The position numbers and the translations under genes are program-made. A stretch of 64,000 bases of DNA from Lunularia cruciata. Its lineage: Eukaryota > Streptophyta > Marchantiopsida > Lunulariales > Lunulariaceae. The notes under the pieces were generated by a model. It saw only the letters and a program-made list of their open reading frames with translations. It made no database searches and was not told the DNA's origin. Every line of letters starts with the position of its first letter. The first letter of the stretch is position 1. Location: NCBI GenBank assembly GCA_948567375.1, contig OX419761.1, positions 2,916,501 through 2,980,500 on the forward strand. Direction: 5' to 3'. Positions 10,861-25,074 of the stretch are shown here, one piece after another.

Positions 10861-13150
10861 ACTAGTGCAAAGAGACAAAGAAAGACAAGCTCACAATTGA
10901 TTGTTGTAAATGGAGTCCTAGAAGGAAATCAAGTGAGAGTATTGATAGACCTTGGATCAATAGAGAATTTATTGTCTTGCTTTGTTGCAATAAAGTTGTG
11001 AATGGATCTAGAGAAAGATGAGAATGACAAAGTAGATTACCCAATGAGTAGATAGAGAGGATTGAATCATTACCAAGAAAGGTGGCACTCTTTGTAGGAG
11101 AGTATCAAGAAGCAATTGAGTAGCAAGTGATATGGTTAGCTCGTTATGATGCAATCCTAGGTATGCCATGGATGGAGCACTACAATCCCATAGTTGATTG
11201 GAGAAAGAAAGTAGTGAGGACTTGCCAATGGAAGATCATTGGAGTTAAAGAGAGAGCATAAAGGCAAGAATTACCTCTATATGTCATAGGAATAGCAGCT
11301 ATTTGTAAGATAGATAGATGTTTCATGGGAGTAATCAAAGAAGTCCATAGTGCACAACTCAATGGACAAGTTCCTAAGAAACTAAGAGATGTGATCAATG
11401 AGTTTTAAGATGTTTTCCCGGATGACTTAACCTCAAGATTACCACCAAAAAGGAGAGTTGATTATAAAATCAAAATAATTCTTGGGAAGGCACCTGCTTG
11501 TAAGGCCTCATATTGTCTATCACCTCATGAGTTGGAGGAGTGTAAGGCTCAAATCAAGGACATGCTACAAATAGGGTTTATCCAACCTAGCGTATCACCA
11601 TATGGAGCTCTTGTCTTGTTTGTGAAGAAAATGGTACAATGCACATATGCATTGACTATCAAGGCCTAAATAAGCAAACGATGAAGAATAAATACCCCTT
11701 GCCCTGCATGGATGACTTGTTTGATCAACTTAATGGGGCAAAACACTTCACCAAATTTGATCTACGGAGTGGTTACAACCAAATTTGGATTGCGGAAGAA
11801 GACGTCCACAAGATTACCTTTCTAACAAGACTGCCTTTCGAATAAGGTATGGTCATTTTGAGTACCTGGTGATGCTGTTTGGCCTCACCAACGCACCGGC
11901 CACTTTCATGAGTTTGATGAAAGACATATTTCATCAATACTTGGATAAATTTGTTATTGTTTTTGTAGATGACATCCTTGTCTATAGTAGGACAAGAGGG
12001 AATACAAGCAACATTTGCGAGAAGCTCTTCAGATTCTACAACAGAATTAATTGTATGCCAAAATCTTGAAGTGTGAGTTTGGCAAGTCTGAAATAGACTA
12101 CTTGGGGCATAGAGTAAGTGTGCAAGGTATCCAGGTGCTAACAAATGGAACAGAGGTCATTCAAAAATGGTGTGCTCCAGAAGATCAGACTCAACTAAAG
12201 AGTTTCTTGGGATTGACGGGGTTCTATCAACAATTTGTCAAAGACTTCTCCAAGGTGGCACAACCTCTAACGGCACTACTTGGCAAGGGGAAGAAGTGGA
12301 TGTAGGAAACCGTACAAGAATTGGCCTTTCGAGAATTTAAAGATGCATTACTACATGTACTAATCTTGAAATGGTATGACCCAAAACGTACAATCAAGTT
12401 GGCTATAGATGCATTAGGCGTGGCAATAAGAGCAGTCCTACAACAAGAATGGCATGACGGATGGCACTTAGTCATATATTTCTCTTGAAAACTATTATTA
12501 GCATAACGCAACTATCACACTACCAAACGAGAAGAGTTGGCCATTATCATGGCAACTAAGCATGGGAAGCACTATCTTGGCGAGAAGGCATTTGTAGTGG
12601 AGACAGACCATAAACCTCTAGTCTACCTCAAGAAACAAAAAGATCTATCTCATCGGTAGATTTGGTGAGCAGAGTGGAGACAAAGATTGAAGATGATGAT
12701 CACATATGTGGAATGCAAGAAGCACCTTGCATATGCATTCACCTAAATGCCTATGGCAAACAATCTGGTGGTAGAGGCCAACTTTGAATTCTGGCCAAGG
12801 ATGCTCTTTGCTACAAAAACTAACCCATAGATTGTAGGAGCTCAACCATCCAAAGGTATCATTAGTACCCAAGGATTCACTTTTTGTGATGGCAGGTTTT
12901 GGATCCCGGTTGACACCGACATAAAAACCACCATCCTAGCAAAATGTCATGATTCCACCATTGTAGATCACGTTGGAGTGAACAAAATCTTGGATGTAAC
13001 TAAATGTCATTACTGTTAGCCCAAAATGAGCAACGATGTGATGGAATAGATTCAAAGTTGCATATTTTGTCAACAAAATATAATTTCTATTCAAGCTCCC
13101 TCAACCCCTTCCTACTCTACACAACACTGGGAATGGATAAGTTATTATGA
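10861..13150 (+). pseudogene. Decayed pol of a second Ty3 element (protease, RT, RNase H, start of integrase)
   Basis: Domains appear in the standard Ty3 order. A protease-like DLGS lies near 10950. Reverse transcriptase runs about 11500-12130 with [17 protein letters not shown] and an intact catalytic FVDDILVYS near 11965, then LGHRVSVQGI. RNase H spans about 12360-12720, with AIDALGVAIRAVL, a conserved REELA and TDHKPL. The beginning of the integrase zinc-binding region lies at about 12890-13090. Several stops (for example near 11405 and 12305) and frame shifts disable it. The RT family is distinct from both the left element and the methyltransferase element. Confidence 0.8.
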
Positions 13151-13499
13151 ACATAGAGCTCATCCTGCATGGAAATTGCCATTCTTCCTCCTACGAGGTG
13201 ACAATTCATATCTTGTGCAATTGTTCTTTGGCCCGGGCCTGTAGATATGTAATTGATATTGATGGGGCCAAATGTCGCCGACTGTCATGTTCTGGATAGG
13301 GCATTAGCCCCTTGTCATACGCAACTGACCAGCCATGGATATTCAAATGCAGTAGGCAGAAATGTGGGAAAACATCCAGCCTCGAGACAGCTAATATTGC
13401 AGTAGTGTGACACCGAGGTTCCAGGAAGAGCACCAGTTTGGGATCGCTCAGTACGAGATGTGGACACAAGTTACAATGAAATCCAAACTCAAAATCGGA
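13151..13499. other. Unassigned spacer
   Basis: This stretch follows the last recognisable integrase sequence. I see no gene, RNA or repeat in it. Confidence 0.5.
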
Positions 13500-14520
13500 T
13501 AACTAGGTTTGCAATCTCACGATTAACCAAAATTAGGGATGATATATTCTGAAAATAGAGGCGAATCCATCCTTGAAACGCTTGCTAAATGTGAAAACTT
13601 TGAGCTACTGGCTGAACGGCATGTTGGTGGACCATTATAACCATGGCATAAGCCGTTTGAAGAACGGGGGATCCAGAACCCACGAAGTATGGAACCGAGG
13701 ACGTGCATATGCAATGCAAGCATGAACGTTTGCGAATCGAAAATAATTGCATCTAAGGAATGGAAATTAAGTGAATCTAACAATACGAAGATTATAAGCA
13801 GAAGTGAAGACATGATTGATGCATTTCATAAGTAGCGCCCGCAGAGAACTAGTATATGTCATGCAGTAACAAGCAAGACAACCGATTAAGCATCTAAAAT
13901 TGAAAGCCGGGGGGATCATCAAACAGAGAAACATCGAGCAAGGTGCAAAAGGGGGAGCTTTAGTTGAGAATGGATGGTAGTGAATTGACGAGGATATTGG
14001 TAGATGAGAGCAGAAGACGTTTTAGGAACGGGTGATCCAGAACTCATTAAGTGCATATGAAAGGTAACCAAGATATACTCAATACGAGAATAGTGATAAA
14101 GCCCTAAAGTAGAGTGCATCGAATGTAACCTGAACCAAAAGCATAATTGCAACATATTGAGAAGAACATATATCACTCTATATATATATCACTCTATATA
14201 TAACGAACTACCAAACAGTGTATTCGGTAACGGGTATACAACAGACTTTGAGAAATATAATACCAATGTATAATTGACCACCTATAAGTACAGCGTGAAC
14301 GAAGAGAATAAGCTATAGTCTGGAGTCGGGCAGGAACACTGGAGATCGAAAGTCGAGAATGAACCATGAACAGGGAAAGAGCGAGTGAATAATAACAGTG
14401 AGGGAGTTAGTTGAGGACGGGAGGAGTGGAGCAATACGGGAGCGGAGTGTTTTCCTGAGACGTATCGAAGCATAACAGAGTAACGCAACAGGATATTACG
14501 AGCCGAGAGCAAAGCGAAAG
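13500..14520 (-). repeat. Dispersed non-coding repeat shared with the P4H intron
   Basis: Read on the minus strand it carries the same modules as 55010-57600: a TTCTGGATCCCCCGTTCTT-like core (13667-13690 and 14026-14047), a TGCATATGCACGTCCTCGG module and CTTGCTCGATGTTTCTCTG. A short AG-T-TTAATC module follows. Two to three diverged units of roughly 400 bp are present. No reading frame is shared between units, so it is not obviously coding. Confidence 0.65.
14171..14206. repeat. TA-rich microsatellite with atcactcta spacer
   Basis: Alternating ta runs are interrupted twice by atcactcta. It lies inside the dispersed repeat region. Confidence 0.7.
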
Positions 14521-15509
14521 AGGACTGGATAGAGTATATCGCAGCAAGCCCTATGGACGCTTGAGTCCTGAAACGTTAAACTGAAGGAAGCACAAGGCGG
14601 CCATAATAAACCTCCACGAAAGCACATGCGACTTAAAGGACACAATATTTGGTGTTGCGTGAAACAAAAAGGTCACTCCCATCATGAAGGCAATTAGGCT
14701 AAGAGGCCGGGAACATTATGGGGGGACGCTGTCACCAGTATCTATGACTTCCACTTAACCTGCAGATGCACGAGTTTGTCTTTCAAAAGTAAAGTCTTGA
14801 TAACAAGCTAGGCAAGGAAGTCTAGGGGTCTCAAGGAGGACAATTTTTATTGGGGACACACGCCCAATGCCAAAGGAAGGCCACAACAGACCTTAATAAT
14901 ACATGGCCTCATGTCATTAATTTAACACTAATCAACCGTTTGGAAGTCAAGTAGATTGGTCCTCAATAGGTTAAAGAAAGGAACCACAGAACTAGTCAAA
15001 GCGCTGCCAGAAAAGCAAATCATCCACTCTCCACCAATGGCGAAATCAGCATAGCTCTTCTCAAACGTGAAACAACTGACGCGGGCACAACGTTGTGATG
15101 ACTCTCAAAGCTCCATTTGAATTCTAATTACCCCAACTTCGACATCAAGCCTGAGCCTGAACCCTTCACTTCCTCAGACACGATTTAATAACAGAAGTAA
15201 AGTTACAATTTTGCTTCGGGTGGATACAAAGTGAAGCCGGAAAAGCTTGCGGACCAGAGAATACTTCTTTCCACCAAAAACGTTTCTACAGCCTCAGCAC
15301 AAGGCTCATCTGCAGGCTGACCATACGACGATATGGCCAAAAATTGACGGAGCTCTAGTCTGGGTAAGATCACAGTGATAATGAACCTTGAAAAAAGTAA
15401 ACTCCATATTTTATCAGATCAGTTTCCTAACATACAAAATTTTGTGGAACAGAGGGCGCCTTACTGCAGGCACATCTACTGACTGCCGAAGGAGAGAACA
15501 ACAAATGGG
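14521..15509. other. Intergenic region downstream of NUP54
   Basis: This is the 3' flank of the minus-strand NUP54 gene and probably contains its 3' UTR near 15300-15509. I see nothing else that can be supported. Confidence 0.5.
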
Positions 15510-18500
15510 CTAGTGCAATCTGGGGGCCGTAAGTCTTTTAAATGGAGATCCCACTTTCGAACTGTCACTGATGACATTCCTCATGAAAGCTCTGGAACTT
15601 GAGTCACCATCTACAACCATGTCTGCATTTTCTGATAACATGATATCAATATCTCTGGTGTCCCGCTTGAGCACACCAGTAATATGTGCGATGGCCTCTG
15701 TTTGTTGGCGTAGAACCTGATCAACCGACCAAGACATGTTGATTAATATCTCCTTCATTCGATTTACAAAAGTTGTTGTAAACGTGACATTATCCACACA
15801 TTTCTCTCTTATTCCCCACTTAGATACTGAATGTTGCTGAAGTGAGTTGTACGCATCATATAAGCACACTACACCACCTGGAGTTAAAGTTAATGATCAA
15901 AACTCTACAAACTTCTCCTATCCAAGATTGCACGAAAAATACCCTCAACAGACATTCGTGACAATTTTGAAGGGTACAGTTTCTCAAATGCAGAAACTAC
16001 CTCGTGCATATTTCCAAGACTTTGCTCCTCTATCTTGCCCGGCCCAAGAAGCATAGCTGAACCTTGTCCAACTCCTGCTTGCATGCGAGATCTTGATAGC
16101 AACCCATCCACCTTTCGGGGAAGCTCTGCTGTTGGACCCTGCAGCTGAGGTAATACAATCGTTGACAGGAAAAGTCAAGTTGCATAGAAACGGAGCAGGC
16201 CGATGTGGGACGCTCCAGTCGCCTCAGAGGAGGTAGGAGGCACTTTTCACTGGCAACCCAAAAGTTGTGGACGAGCTTAATTCAAAGTAACTTACAATAA
16301 ACTCACGCCAAGGGGACAAGTTCCACATTTAAGAGCAAATCTGTTATAACACTAAATGAGGGTGGAACATACTTGGCGTGTCAAAGTCCGCAATTGCTCG
16401 CCGACTTTGGCTTCTCCTCTGGTCAATGGCATGCGAAACCCCTTCCCCTCTAAAGCCTCCACAATTCGCATGACCTACTCACAATCAAAAAGCAGCGGAC
16501 AGCCCTGTCAGCCACTTATTTTGTAGAAGGGGAGGCAGCATCCCGAACCTTTCTCAAGAGGCGTAAAATTCAAGAGCAGCCACCCAGGACCCATGGGCCA
16601 AGCGAATATGTATAACATGCACATTCAGGCAAAGCTCCTTTCTCCACATCAAGACCCAGTGTATCCGTAAGCAGAAATATAATTAGGCTATCTGCTTACC
16701 TTTAAAAGCCTCCGTTGTAGCTCCTGTTCTTTTTGCCTCAGCCGTTGAACCCAAGGAATGGTGTCTGTGTCGAAGTGACGGTGCAGCTGTGAAAGAAATG
16801 CATCACTTTCCCACGTCATGACCTAAGAAAAATACAAGTTTGACACATGAACTTCACCTTTATCTTCTTACAAATTCAAACTGAAAAGGGTAGAGGACAT
16901 GAGAAATACCAGCTTGACATTGGCTTCTGTCGCTTGCAGTCTCTGGACGTCGGCTGCAATGCAGTCATCTTGTAGCTGCGAGCACGTTTGGGGAAGTGTA
17001 GGAGTGAGTACTGAGTAAAAATTTGCAACTGTAGACACGAATCCCAAGTGTAACAGTGACAGTTAGGTGTACTGTAAGAAGTACAACAGGAAGAACAAGT
17101 CCCAACACTTTCATGGCCAGAACGACTGACGAGGTTCTTTGGTATAAGAAATTCACCTTCATACGCTTAGATAGATCTTTGAATCCCTGAACAAGTTCAG
17201 GCCATAACCTTTCCCTATCTGCACTGTCCATACCCGCCAAGTTGTTCATGGCTTCAGCCCACATAATCTGAAACACAAGTATAGAGACATTGATGCAGAC
17301 ACACGTCACTTCCAACAGGACTGTTCAGTTACTTTGAGCGACTAACAAGCATTCTGTCATGCAGGTTCACATCCTCTGTGCTACTTACGTCGGACACGCC
17401 AACAGGCTTCACACGCATTGACGGATCTGTGACGCTCAGAAGTAAATGCTGCATTGACACAAAACAGAAGGCCACATGATTAATGACAGATACAAATAAC
17501 CAGACCTGTAAGACGTATGTACAGGATCGACAATGCATCAGCACTTCTTAATTGCCTGTTCAGACAAGTGTTATATAAATGGGTTCCATCTTATTTTTTG
17601 TAGATGTACCACTGGAAACACAAGTAGACTTCCTGATATAAGGACCCAACAGCAACAGTTCTAGCTATGGCCAAAGAGGACACTGCATGGAAACTTGTGC
17701 AGTAAACTAGCAGGAAAGAAAGCACTTCCGACAAGCAACTACACTTCACGTTCAATCCATAACGGTGATGACCAGGCAACGACTTTCCGTGATTGTTGGT
17801 GTTGGTGCATGATGCAAAACTTGCTTACCTTGAATGCATATTTCGGGTTACTCCCAGGCTCCTCTTTATAGGCGTCAATAAAGGCCTACATTTAGCAGTC
17901 CTCCTAGGTTAGAGGATCTGTCTGGGCCTTCTAAACCGTTCACAATAAGAGCAAAATGGTGACATGGGCAACTCAATTGCTGCAACAATCATGCAACCAG
18001 TATCCAAACCAAACAAGATGTTTACCCGAAGCTCTGGTAAAGTCAATTGAGCACAGGCTCCTAACTGCCATGCTGGACCTACAGTTCATCCAGAGTTCAT
18101 AGAACGACATAAGTAAGTAATGTATTGCTGGTTAGTTACACTGAATGAAGTAAAGAGTAGACAAGGTAAGATGACTCACTTGCGCTTCCCTATCGGGCAG
18201 GGGGATGACGAGCGGTGCTACAGGTGCCATTTGAGTGGTCAGCTGCGGCGTGTGGAACATTTGCTGCTGCGGAGTACCAAATATGGACCCGGGGGTCTGG
18301 CCAAAAGATTGTCGGAAAGGGTTTGACTGAGGCTGTTGCTGTCCAAACATGGAAGGTTGAGCTTGACCGAGCGGTTGTGACTGACCAAACATGGAAAACG
18401 GTTGAGCAGACTGTTGTTGTTGTTGAGGCTGTGACTGCCCAAAAAGTGAGGGTGTCTGTTGCTGCCCAAAGAGGGAAGGGGTAGATGATTGACCAAAGAG

Positions 18501-20158
18501 AGAAGTAGATGATTGCCCAAAGCCTGTATTGGGCTGTCCAAAGGTCGGGGTACTTCCAAGTAATCCTCCAGATTGTGCCTGTGATGCTGATCCAAAGAGT
18601 GATGGCGTCGAAACTGTGTAGCAAGATATTTAGAACGCTTATTTCCGCAAGTAACAAGGAGTCAAGGTGACTGAACCGACGTGCGTCGTGCAGAATAATA
18701 TTTGTGTAAACATAAAGGGGAAGGACAATCCCACCTTTTATAAAACGATAAAACTCAGGAGCCCTCATGATGAACACAAAGATGATAGTTTTGCTTATTA
18801 GGTCAGAGTAAACCCATGAGAACATACCTGCGCCTCCAAATGCCGAAGCTGTGTTACCGAAGAGACTTCCTCCGGTCGAGGCACCGAAAGCAGAACCGGA
18901 ACTTGCTCCAAAAACTCTGCACTCGTAATGGCGAAGATTTATCAACGGGATCACCTCAACTTCAAAGTGTTCCTAGTCCAAAGATGCACAGACTACATTC
19001 TAAAGCAAACCTGGATAAAGGCATTCCCAACGTGAAGAACTAAGAAGATTTCGCCATTGGTGATTAGCTCTAAGTGGACAAGCTCCATTTAATCGGGCTA
19101 ATTGCTCGAAGCTATATTGCCCCCTCACTCACATTCGATAGTCCAGCGCACATGCAACACGAAGAGATGGAGTGATTAGTTCACATTTCCTGAGAAATAA
19201 TGAAGAACCACTGCGACCAAGGTGAGATGTAAATTATCGTTCAGACCATGTTCCTTAGATAGGCTTAACAGCTGAAGAATGCTTTAGAACTTCACTGTGT
19301 CATATCCTTCATCAGAAACTCCAGGCTAATCTTTCAGAAAATGAGTAAGGAACCACGTCCAGAAGAAAATGGTCTTGAAAACTTGGGCACCATCTGCAGC
19401 GGGGCAACTGCCAAGACAGCTCAAACACTCTGATGATGAAGAAAAGTTAAAAATAAACAAGGAGTGACTCTGAAGTGGCACCCATCAGATAGAAATGCTT
19501 GGTGATCTCTGAATAATTTTTTATCAAGTTTACTTATTCCTTGACTAGTACGAGTATAAAATGTAATCTCGTCCACTGGCGGGATTATTAGCATGTGACA
19601 GCAAGGACATCAAAGAAGGAACTATGATTGTCCAACGAAATAGTTTGGAAGCTCCTTAAACCCTCTCAGTCCTGTGATTTTAGAATTAAGAGAAAAAATG
19701 AAAATGAAAATGAAAACATCAATCTTGCAATGGTTTGCGATCTTCGTCCGCAATTATACGACAAAGTATTCCTGGATTCCTAATTGCGACTTTTCTCAAC
19801 GAAGCCTCTAATATCAGGTTTGAAGCATGTTGTTCAAACCAGGCTTCACAAGAATCCTGACTTGCACATCGTTCACCCTATTATAGTAGCAAGCATACTT
19901 TTGGTTGTAACTGCGAGCTTGTAGTTGAAACTGGCATAAAAGGTCAAAAGACGAGTGAAGTTTCAGCACTAGTAATATTTTAACTATGTGACACCAAACA
20001 ATGAATTTATCAATATCTGGACGTTCCACTCACCCGCCTGTCTGCGGGGTAGAAAACATGCCCCCGCTCCCAAACGTGGACGCGCCAAATGGAGAAGATC
20101 CAGCATTGAACCCGCCAGATTGTGCAGGCTGCGAGGCGGGTGTACCAAAGAGCGACAT
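15510..20158 (-). CDS. NUP54: Nucleoporin NUP54 (central-channel FG nucleoporin)
   Basis: NUP54 forms the NUP62-NUP58-NUP54 complex of the nuclear pore central channel. Eleven exons with GT-AG introns join in frame (minus strand): 20158-20034, 18916-18828, 18613-18180, 17885-17829, 17448-17389, 17267-17157, 16975-16910, 16822-16700, 16474-16373, 16144-16001 and 15716-15510, giving 505 residues. The first three exons encode a Gly/Gln-rich FG-repeat domain with many LFG, MFG and TFG motifs. The following exons encode the conserved helical part (AYKEEPGSNPKYAFK, VMWAEAM-type IMWAEAMNNL, RLWPELVQGFKDLSKRM, WVQRLRQKEQELQRRLL, VMRIVEALEGKGFRMPLTRG). The C terminus has the family's RQQTEAIAHITGVLKRDTRD. 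The start was chosen as the ATG opening an FG-rich exon (MSLFGTPASQPAQ). The FG domain is longer than in flowering-plant homologues I know. The stop is TAG. Confidence 0.93.
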
Positions 20159-20789
20159 CTTCCCTCACCACTGCCCCACGTCTTTCAGCTCAGCTCCTCA
20201 AGTTCTATGTTCCCCTCCGCGGTCGGTCATAGTGCATCTTGTCCACGCGCAAAAGTTGCGCTCCCTGCGGAACTTCGCAGCGATCAACATTCTTCAGCTT
20301 GACTCTCAACACTACTACAGCAACTTCATTACTCTTCCATAGCGAATTCGTAAAAGATATCGAGAGGTGACTGAATTCTTTCGTTTGACGACGCTCCGGA
20401 CTGACGCAGTGCACTAACTCCCCCGTGGGTTTACGAGAGAGTGAAACACAAATTTCGTAAATGAATTGAAGACCTTTCCCTTAGGGTTTCTCGATGTACG
20501 AGCGGGAAGTGGACAAGTCACAGTCACAGTCACACAGACGGCTTTGTTCGGGCTTGCTTATCGCGATTGTTTGAAAGTTACCTGTGATCAATACTAAGTG
20601 AGCTGGATACAAATGGCTAACCTTGATTAGTGAGGAATTTTTCTGGCAGGCACTAGAGCTTCTTGTCAAGATCATTCTCAAAGACCCAATTATAATTTGA
20701 GACTATTTCTTTCCTCGTCTCATTACATCCTATTGCCGGTGAGCCAGTACCATTAAAGGTCTTAGATTATTAGTCTCATTATTAAAAGT
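20159..20789. other. 5' flank and probable promoter of NUP54
   Basis: This is the upstream region of NUP54 on the minus strand. It is richer in GC than the transposon sequence to its right and contains a short cacagt repeat near 20520. No clear TATA box was found. Confidence 0.45.
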
Positions 20790-23260
20790 CTTATTATTAT
20801 ATGTCTTATAAGGTAGTTTTTTGCACAAACATTATGCATTGCACATGGGCTTGTTCGAGATGGTATACTGAGCATTATAGATATCATTTTCAAGTATATG
20901 ATATTTCTAGTGGATTTACATGGTTGTTTCAAGTGACTGAAATTGTAACGAGGGGAGATATTCATATATCAATTAGTTGTGTGTTAGAGGCTAGTAGACT
21001 TCTTGTTATGGAAAAGTGCATCGAGCATTAGATTGATTGCTATTAGAGAGATCATTTTGCGTTTGATTAGCCGTACCACTATCCTTCAATATAGATCTCA
21101 TTTTGGAGAGCACTTCAATCCACATCAATTTGGAATAGCTACACTTGGAGGTTGTAGGGTTATTTTCTTATGGATCATTGCACTCCTGGATATCCATCCA
21201 AAGTGGGTTGTCCTATAGGTGGATGTTGAGAACACTTTTAATAGTGTCTCTCGGGCATCCATCTCTAGAGAGCTTAGGGAGGCCGGTGGATCCTAGGTGA
21301 GTCTCATTCCCTTTGTGCAATTGTTCTATTGCTCTCCTACTTCCCTTTATTACCAACATGGGTGGTCACATGAGGGAGTTACCGTCTTGGAGTCAATTAT
21401 TGGTACATGATAGAGAGATCCTTGAGGGGGACCTTTGTTTGCCTTGGCTCACTTTAGAGCTCTCTTATCTACTACTTTAGCCATGCCAAGTTGTGTATTT
21501 CACTCTTTAGCAAATGATACACATATTATGTACCTCGTAGATCAGGTTAGGCAAGCCTTTGATCACTTTACTACCGAGCTACATCTTGTAGGTTTGAGAG
21601 TCAAGGTATTAAAGTGCAAAGCATGGTCCTCTTTAGGTATCCCTCCACATCTTGAGATTCCATAGGGGTGTATCACATCTATAGATGGACTACGTATTCC
21701 TGGAGTTCTAGTAGGATCCAAGGATTTTGTCACATGCTTCTTAAATGATGCCCTTGCATAGGATATTCTCCATGTGGATGACCTTCCTCTACTAGGAGAT
21801 ACGTAGGTGGCTTTTGGTATACTCTCCTCTAGTATTGCCTGTTGACCGACTTAACTTCTCCGCATGGTTCTCCCTTCCTTTACTTTCCTATCATGTTTGA
21901 GAGCTTTTGATAGGAGGATCATGGGAGTCTTTGGTGATTTCATCAGATCAAGGACATTTGTGTGTGTTATGGAAGATTTGGCATGTAGATAGGCATCTCT
22001 ACCAATCTCGGTGGAAGGGTGGGCTTATTATCTATAGATGAGATGGCACCTATAAAGTTTTTGGGTAGTTAGGTTCTCTTTGTACCCCTACTTTCCTCCC
22101 ATTTTGTGGTTGCTAATAGGTTAATTTTGGAAACTTATGTGACCAAGGTGGAGGAAGGACCCTTTTCTCTCCATGTGTTATTGCAACATACAAGAGATGG
22201 TCTATCTCCACGGGCACATGAGGACCTTCCATCCTTTGCTTCACTTTTGTCAGATTGGACCAGAGGTTTGTAGTCTTCCTTGATGGAGTAATAGTGTCAA
22301 CATATGTTACATTCTCTCTAAGTTGACTCATCCATTCCTTGGGCCATTAGAGTACATCTTTGCTCTTGCTCCAATAAGGGTGCAAGCTCTTGGATCCTAG
22401 CTTGACCGTACATTAGGGCATTCCAACTTGCACTGCCACTTTCTCTACAGCAATGGGGTTTTACCTTGGTTTGGTCCATCCATTTGCATCTTTGTTACTC
22501 ACTTGTGAGTGTGGTTCTACACTAGATGCAGCCACGGTCCATACGAAACAATGTCCTTATGGAGGATAGAAGATAGCTACCCATGATGCCATCAGGATAT
22601 AGTGTTTGTTATGGCATGAGAGAGTGGATACCTTGCTTGGAAAGAGCACTCATATTCTTTGCATACGACACATGTCAGAGCATACTTATACTTAGTCCAA
22701 GATGATCAAGTGATAGTGGCCAATGTTGTGGTTACAAACCTTACGCGTGATGTAGTTTTTGGAGGGAATGGTTACTCATCCTCTCAGATGTGCAATGAGT
22801 GGTGCTATAACACATAAGGTCTCCAAGTATAAGGATATGTAACAAGGTCAACTCATTGTTCCTCTAGCCTTGGAGTTATATGGAGCGATGGACATGGCAT
22901 TCAATACATTTGTTAGGGAGTGCGCAATAGCATATTAATTAGATGCCATGAGTACCACTCTCACTCTCATACTTTGTAGCATACTTTAGACAACATATGT
23001 CCATTTTTCTATAGAGAGCATTGGTTGGTGGTATCCATAAGAGAGCAATTACTCTAGATGATGCATCTTTGGATGCTCTAGTAGTTTGTAGACCTTACAA
23101 CTTGCATAGCACGGAAATCTTAGGTGCGGTCGGCCAGATTTCTCATATCAATACTATTGGGGCATTGTCCCATTCTACCTCTTTTGTCTCTCCCTTGTAC
23201 GGCTTGATGGGGTCCTTCTTGTGTTCTATGAGGTCTGCTTTCTCCTAATTATAGTTTAGC
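20790..23260 (+). pseudogene. LINE-like (non-LTR) retrotransposon, plus-strand copy
   Basis: Pieces of one reverse-transcriptase protein read left to right. The N-terminal segment has ITWLF-type GFTWLFQVTEIVTRGDI (20890-20960). Motif A lies near 21219 (DVENTFN), and motif B near 21420 reads RDPLGGPLFALAHFRAL. Motif C near 21505 reads LANDTHI, where active relatives have A-D-D. A C-terminal region reaches a conserved end (RALVGGIHKRAITLDDASLDAL, 23010-23080). The 3' end carries ctctcccttgtacggcttga (23200-23219). Many stops and frameshifts are present. No LTRs flank it. The catalytic Asp-to-Asn change and the stops make it inactive. Confidence 0.75.
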
Positions 23261-25074
23261 GGTGATTGGCGTTAATCTCACTTACGCGGTGTGCAATCTA
23301 AGCATTTACTATCTCATTGGCCATGTTACCTGAAAATTCTACTTATTATATCTCTTTTATACAAATCAAGAAGCATAAACATCTTCTTTGTCCAATTTTG
23401 TATCACATAACATTGTAGATATATACTTAAATCTGTTGATGTATAATCAAGGTAACCAAAGTAGAAAATCTTGCTAATTCAAATAGTTATCATAACTTGA
23501 ATTTTAAATTCAAATTCCTCTTACATTTTTAGAAATACCAATATATATAGTCAACATAAAAATATATATGGTAATTAAAAAAAATTATTTCTTTATATAT
23601 CTTACATAGACATCTATATATTAATAAATAATATAAATTATTCTTTAATTATTGAATATCTATATTTTTTACCATTTGATAAATATTGTAAATTTGTAGC
23701 ATTTACGATAACTTCTTATAAAGCTTCTTTAGTGAATATAACCTTCATGATAAAAGAACAATAGTTAAAGTCTTTTAAAACATCAAAATATAATATGTTG
23801 AATTATTTTCTTAAATTTTTGCATAAGGATGATTGGGGCAGTTATTTCAAATTATCCATTTAATATCAAAATTATACTAAAATTAATGAATAATAATATA
23901 TTTATTCATTTTTTTCAATTTCATTTGAGTCTTGCATTAATTATATTATGTATATAGCAATCATTCATTCATTTAAAATCTAGTAGTTATTATCATAGGA
24001 TGAGTATTGTAAATCATATATAGAAATTCTCTTTACTATTTAAGAATGATATTGCACTTTCTATATATTTTTAAAAAAAATTTATGGGATGGTGTAATGA
24101 GAATATTATAAATTTTCTGAATTATAACAATATTACTCTAAGTGCATTATCCCATAGTATAGAAACTATAATTATCTTTATATGGATAATTTCCTCATAT
24201 CTTAACATATTAGTATAATGTTGAATGTGATTTTTAATATGATACTAATAACAATCCCTCAATTTGAAAATAACAAAGTTTTTGTCTTCATACCTTGTAT
24301 CATCATCTACTGATCATTTATATTATGATTAATTATATAATATTCTAAAGTCGTATTGGTGTGTTTGAAGTGATTAAAATGATGTTTATAGTTTATTACA
24401 AAGTTTAGTTTATAGGCAATAAAGTTTCTCTTCAAACAAGATCTAAGTCATTGACCTGAACATTAAGCATAGCTCTGTTTTTCCTTATGCGAATGACAGA
24501 TCTTCCTATCTTTTTGTTATGTTAATTGGTCACTCTTTCTTTGATTGAATTAGACACATCTTTTAATATGTTAGTTTTTTCAATTTTAACATGTTTAAAA
24601 ACGTAAAATAAATAGAAGAAGTTAAATTTGTATTGATAGAGAACAATAAGTTAGAGTGTATTTTTTTAAATTAATACTTTTTAGATATTTAAGAAATTTT
24701 GTTTTGATGGATGACTAATACTTTTTAATATTGGTATTTATATTCTGGTTATAATCTTATATCTTAAAAAATTACAAATTGAAATAAATGATACAAATAT
24801 GCTGAAACTTAATTTTGTTCTTTGATAATTATAAAATTTTAAATTTTAAATTAAATAATATTACTTAAAATAAGTTAATAAACATGATAATTAATTAAAA
24901 AGTTAATTTTATCATTTTACTAAAACAATTCATTTTAATTTATGGTTTTCAGATAAATAATATGTGACAAATTACACTACTTGCTCATTTTAGAATCATT
25001 GTGATTTCACAAGCAGTAAACTAGAGTGAGTTACCTTTAGTAAAATGAAGGAGATCAATTTAACAATCCACTTT
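23261..25074. other. AT-rich island between convergent LINE copies
   Basis: This stretch of about 1.8 kb is strikingly AT-rich, with long runs of ta and aaattt, and has no open frame of note on either strand. It separates the 3' ends of the plus-strand LINE copy (ending about 23260) and the minus-strand copy (3' end about 25083). I recognise no transposon termini and no organelle gene in it. Confidence 0.7.

Noticed and set aside
18190-18954. 254-codon minus-strand frame as a separate gene
   Set aside because: Its first part is NUP54 exon 2, but the rest reads the intron and then exon 3 in the wrong frame. The spliced NUP54 model explains it.
23261-25074. Organelle DNA insertion
   Set aside because: The stretch is AT-rich, but no organelle gene, tRNA or rRNA is visible in it.
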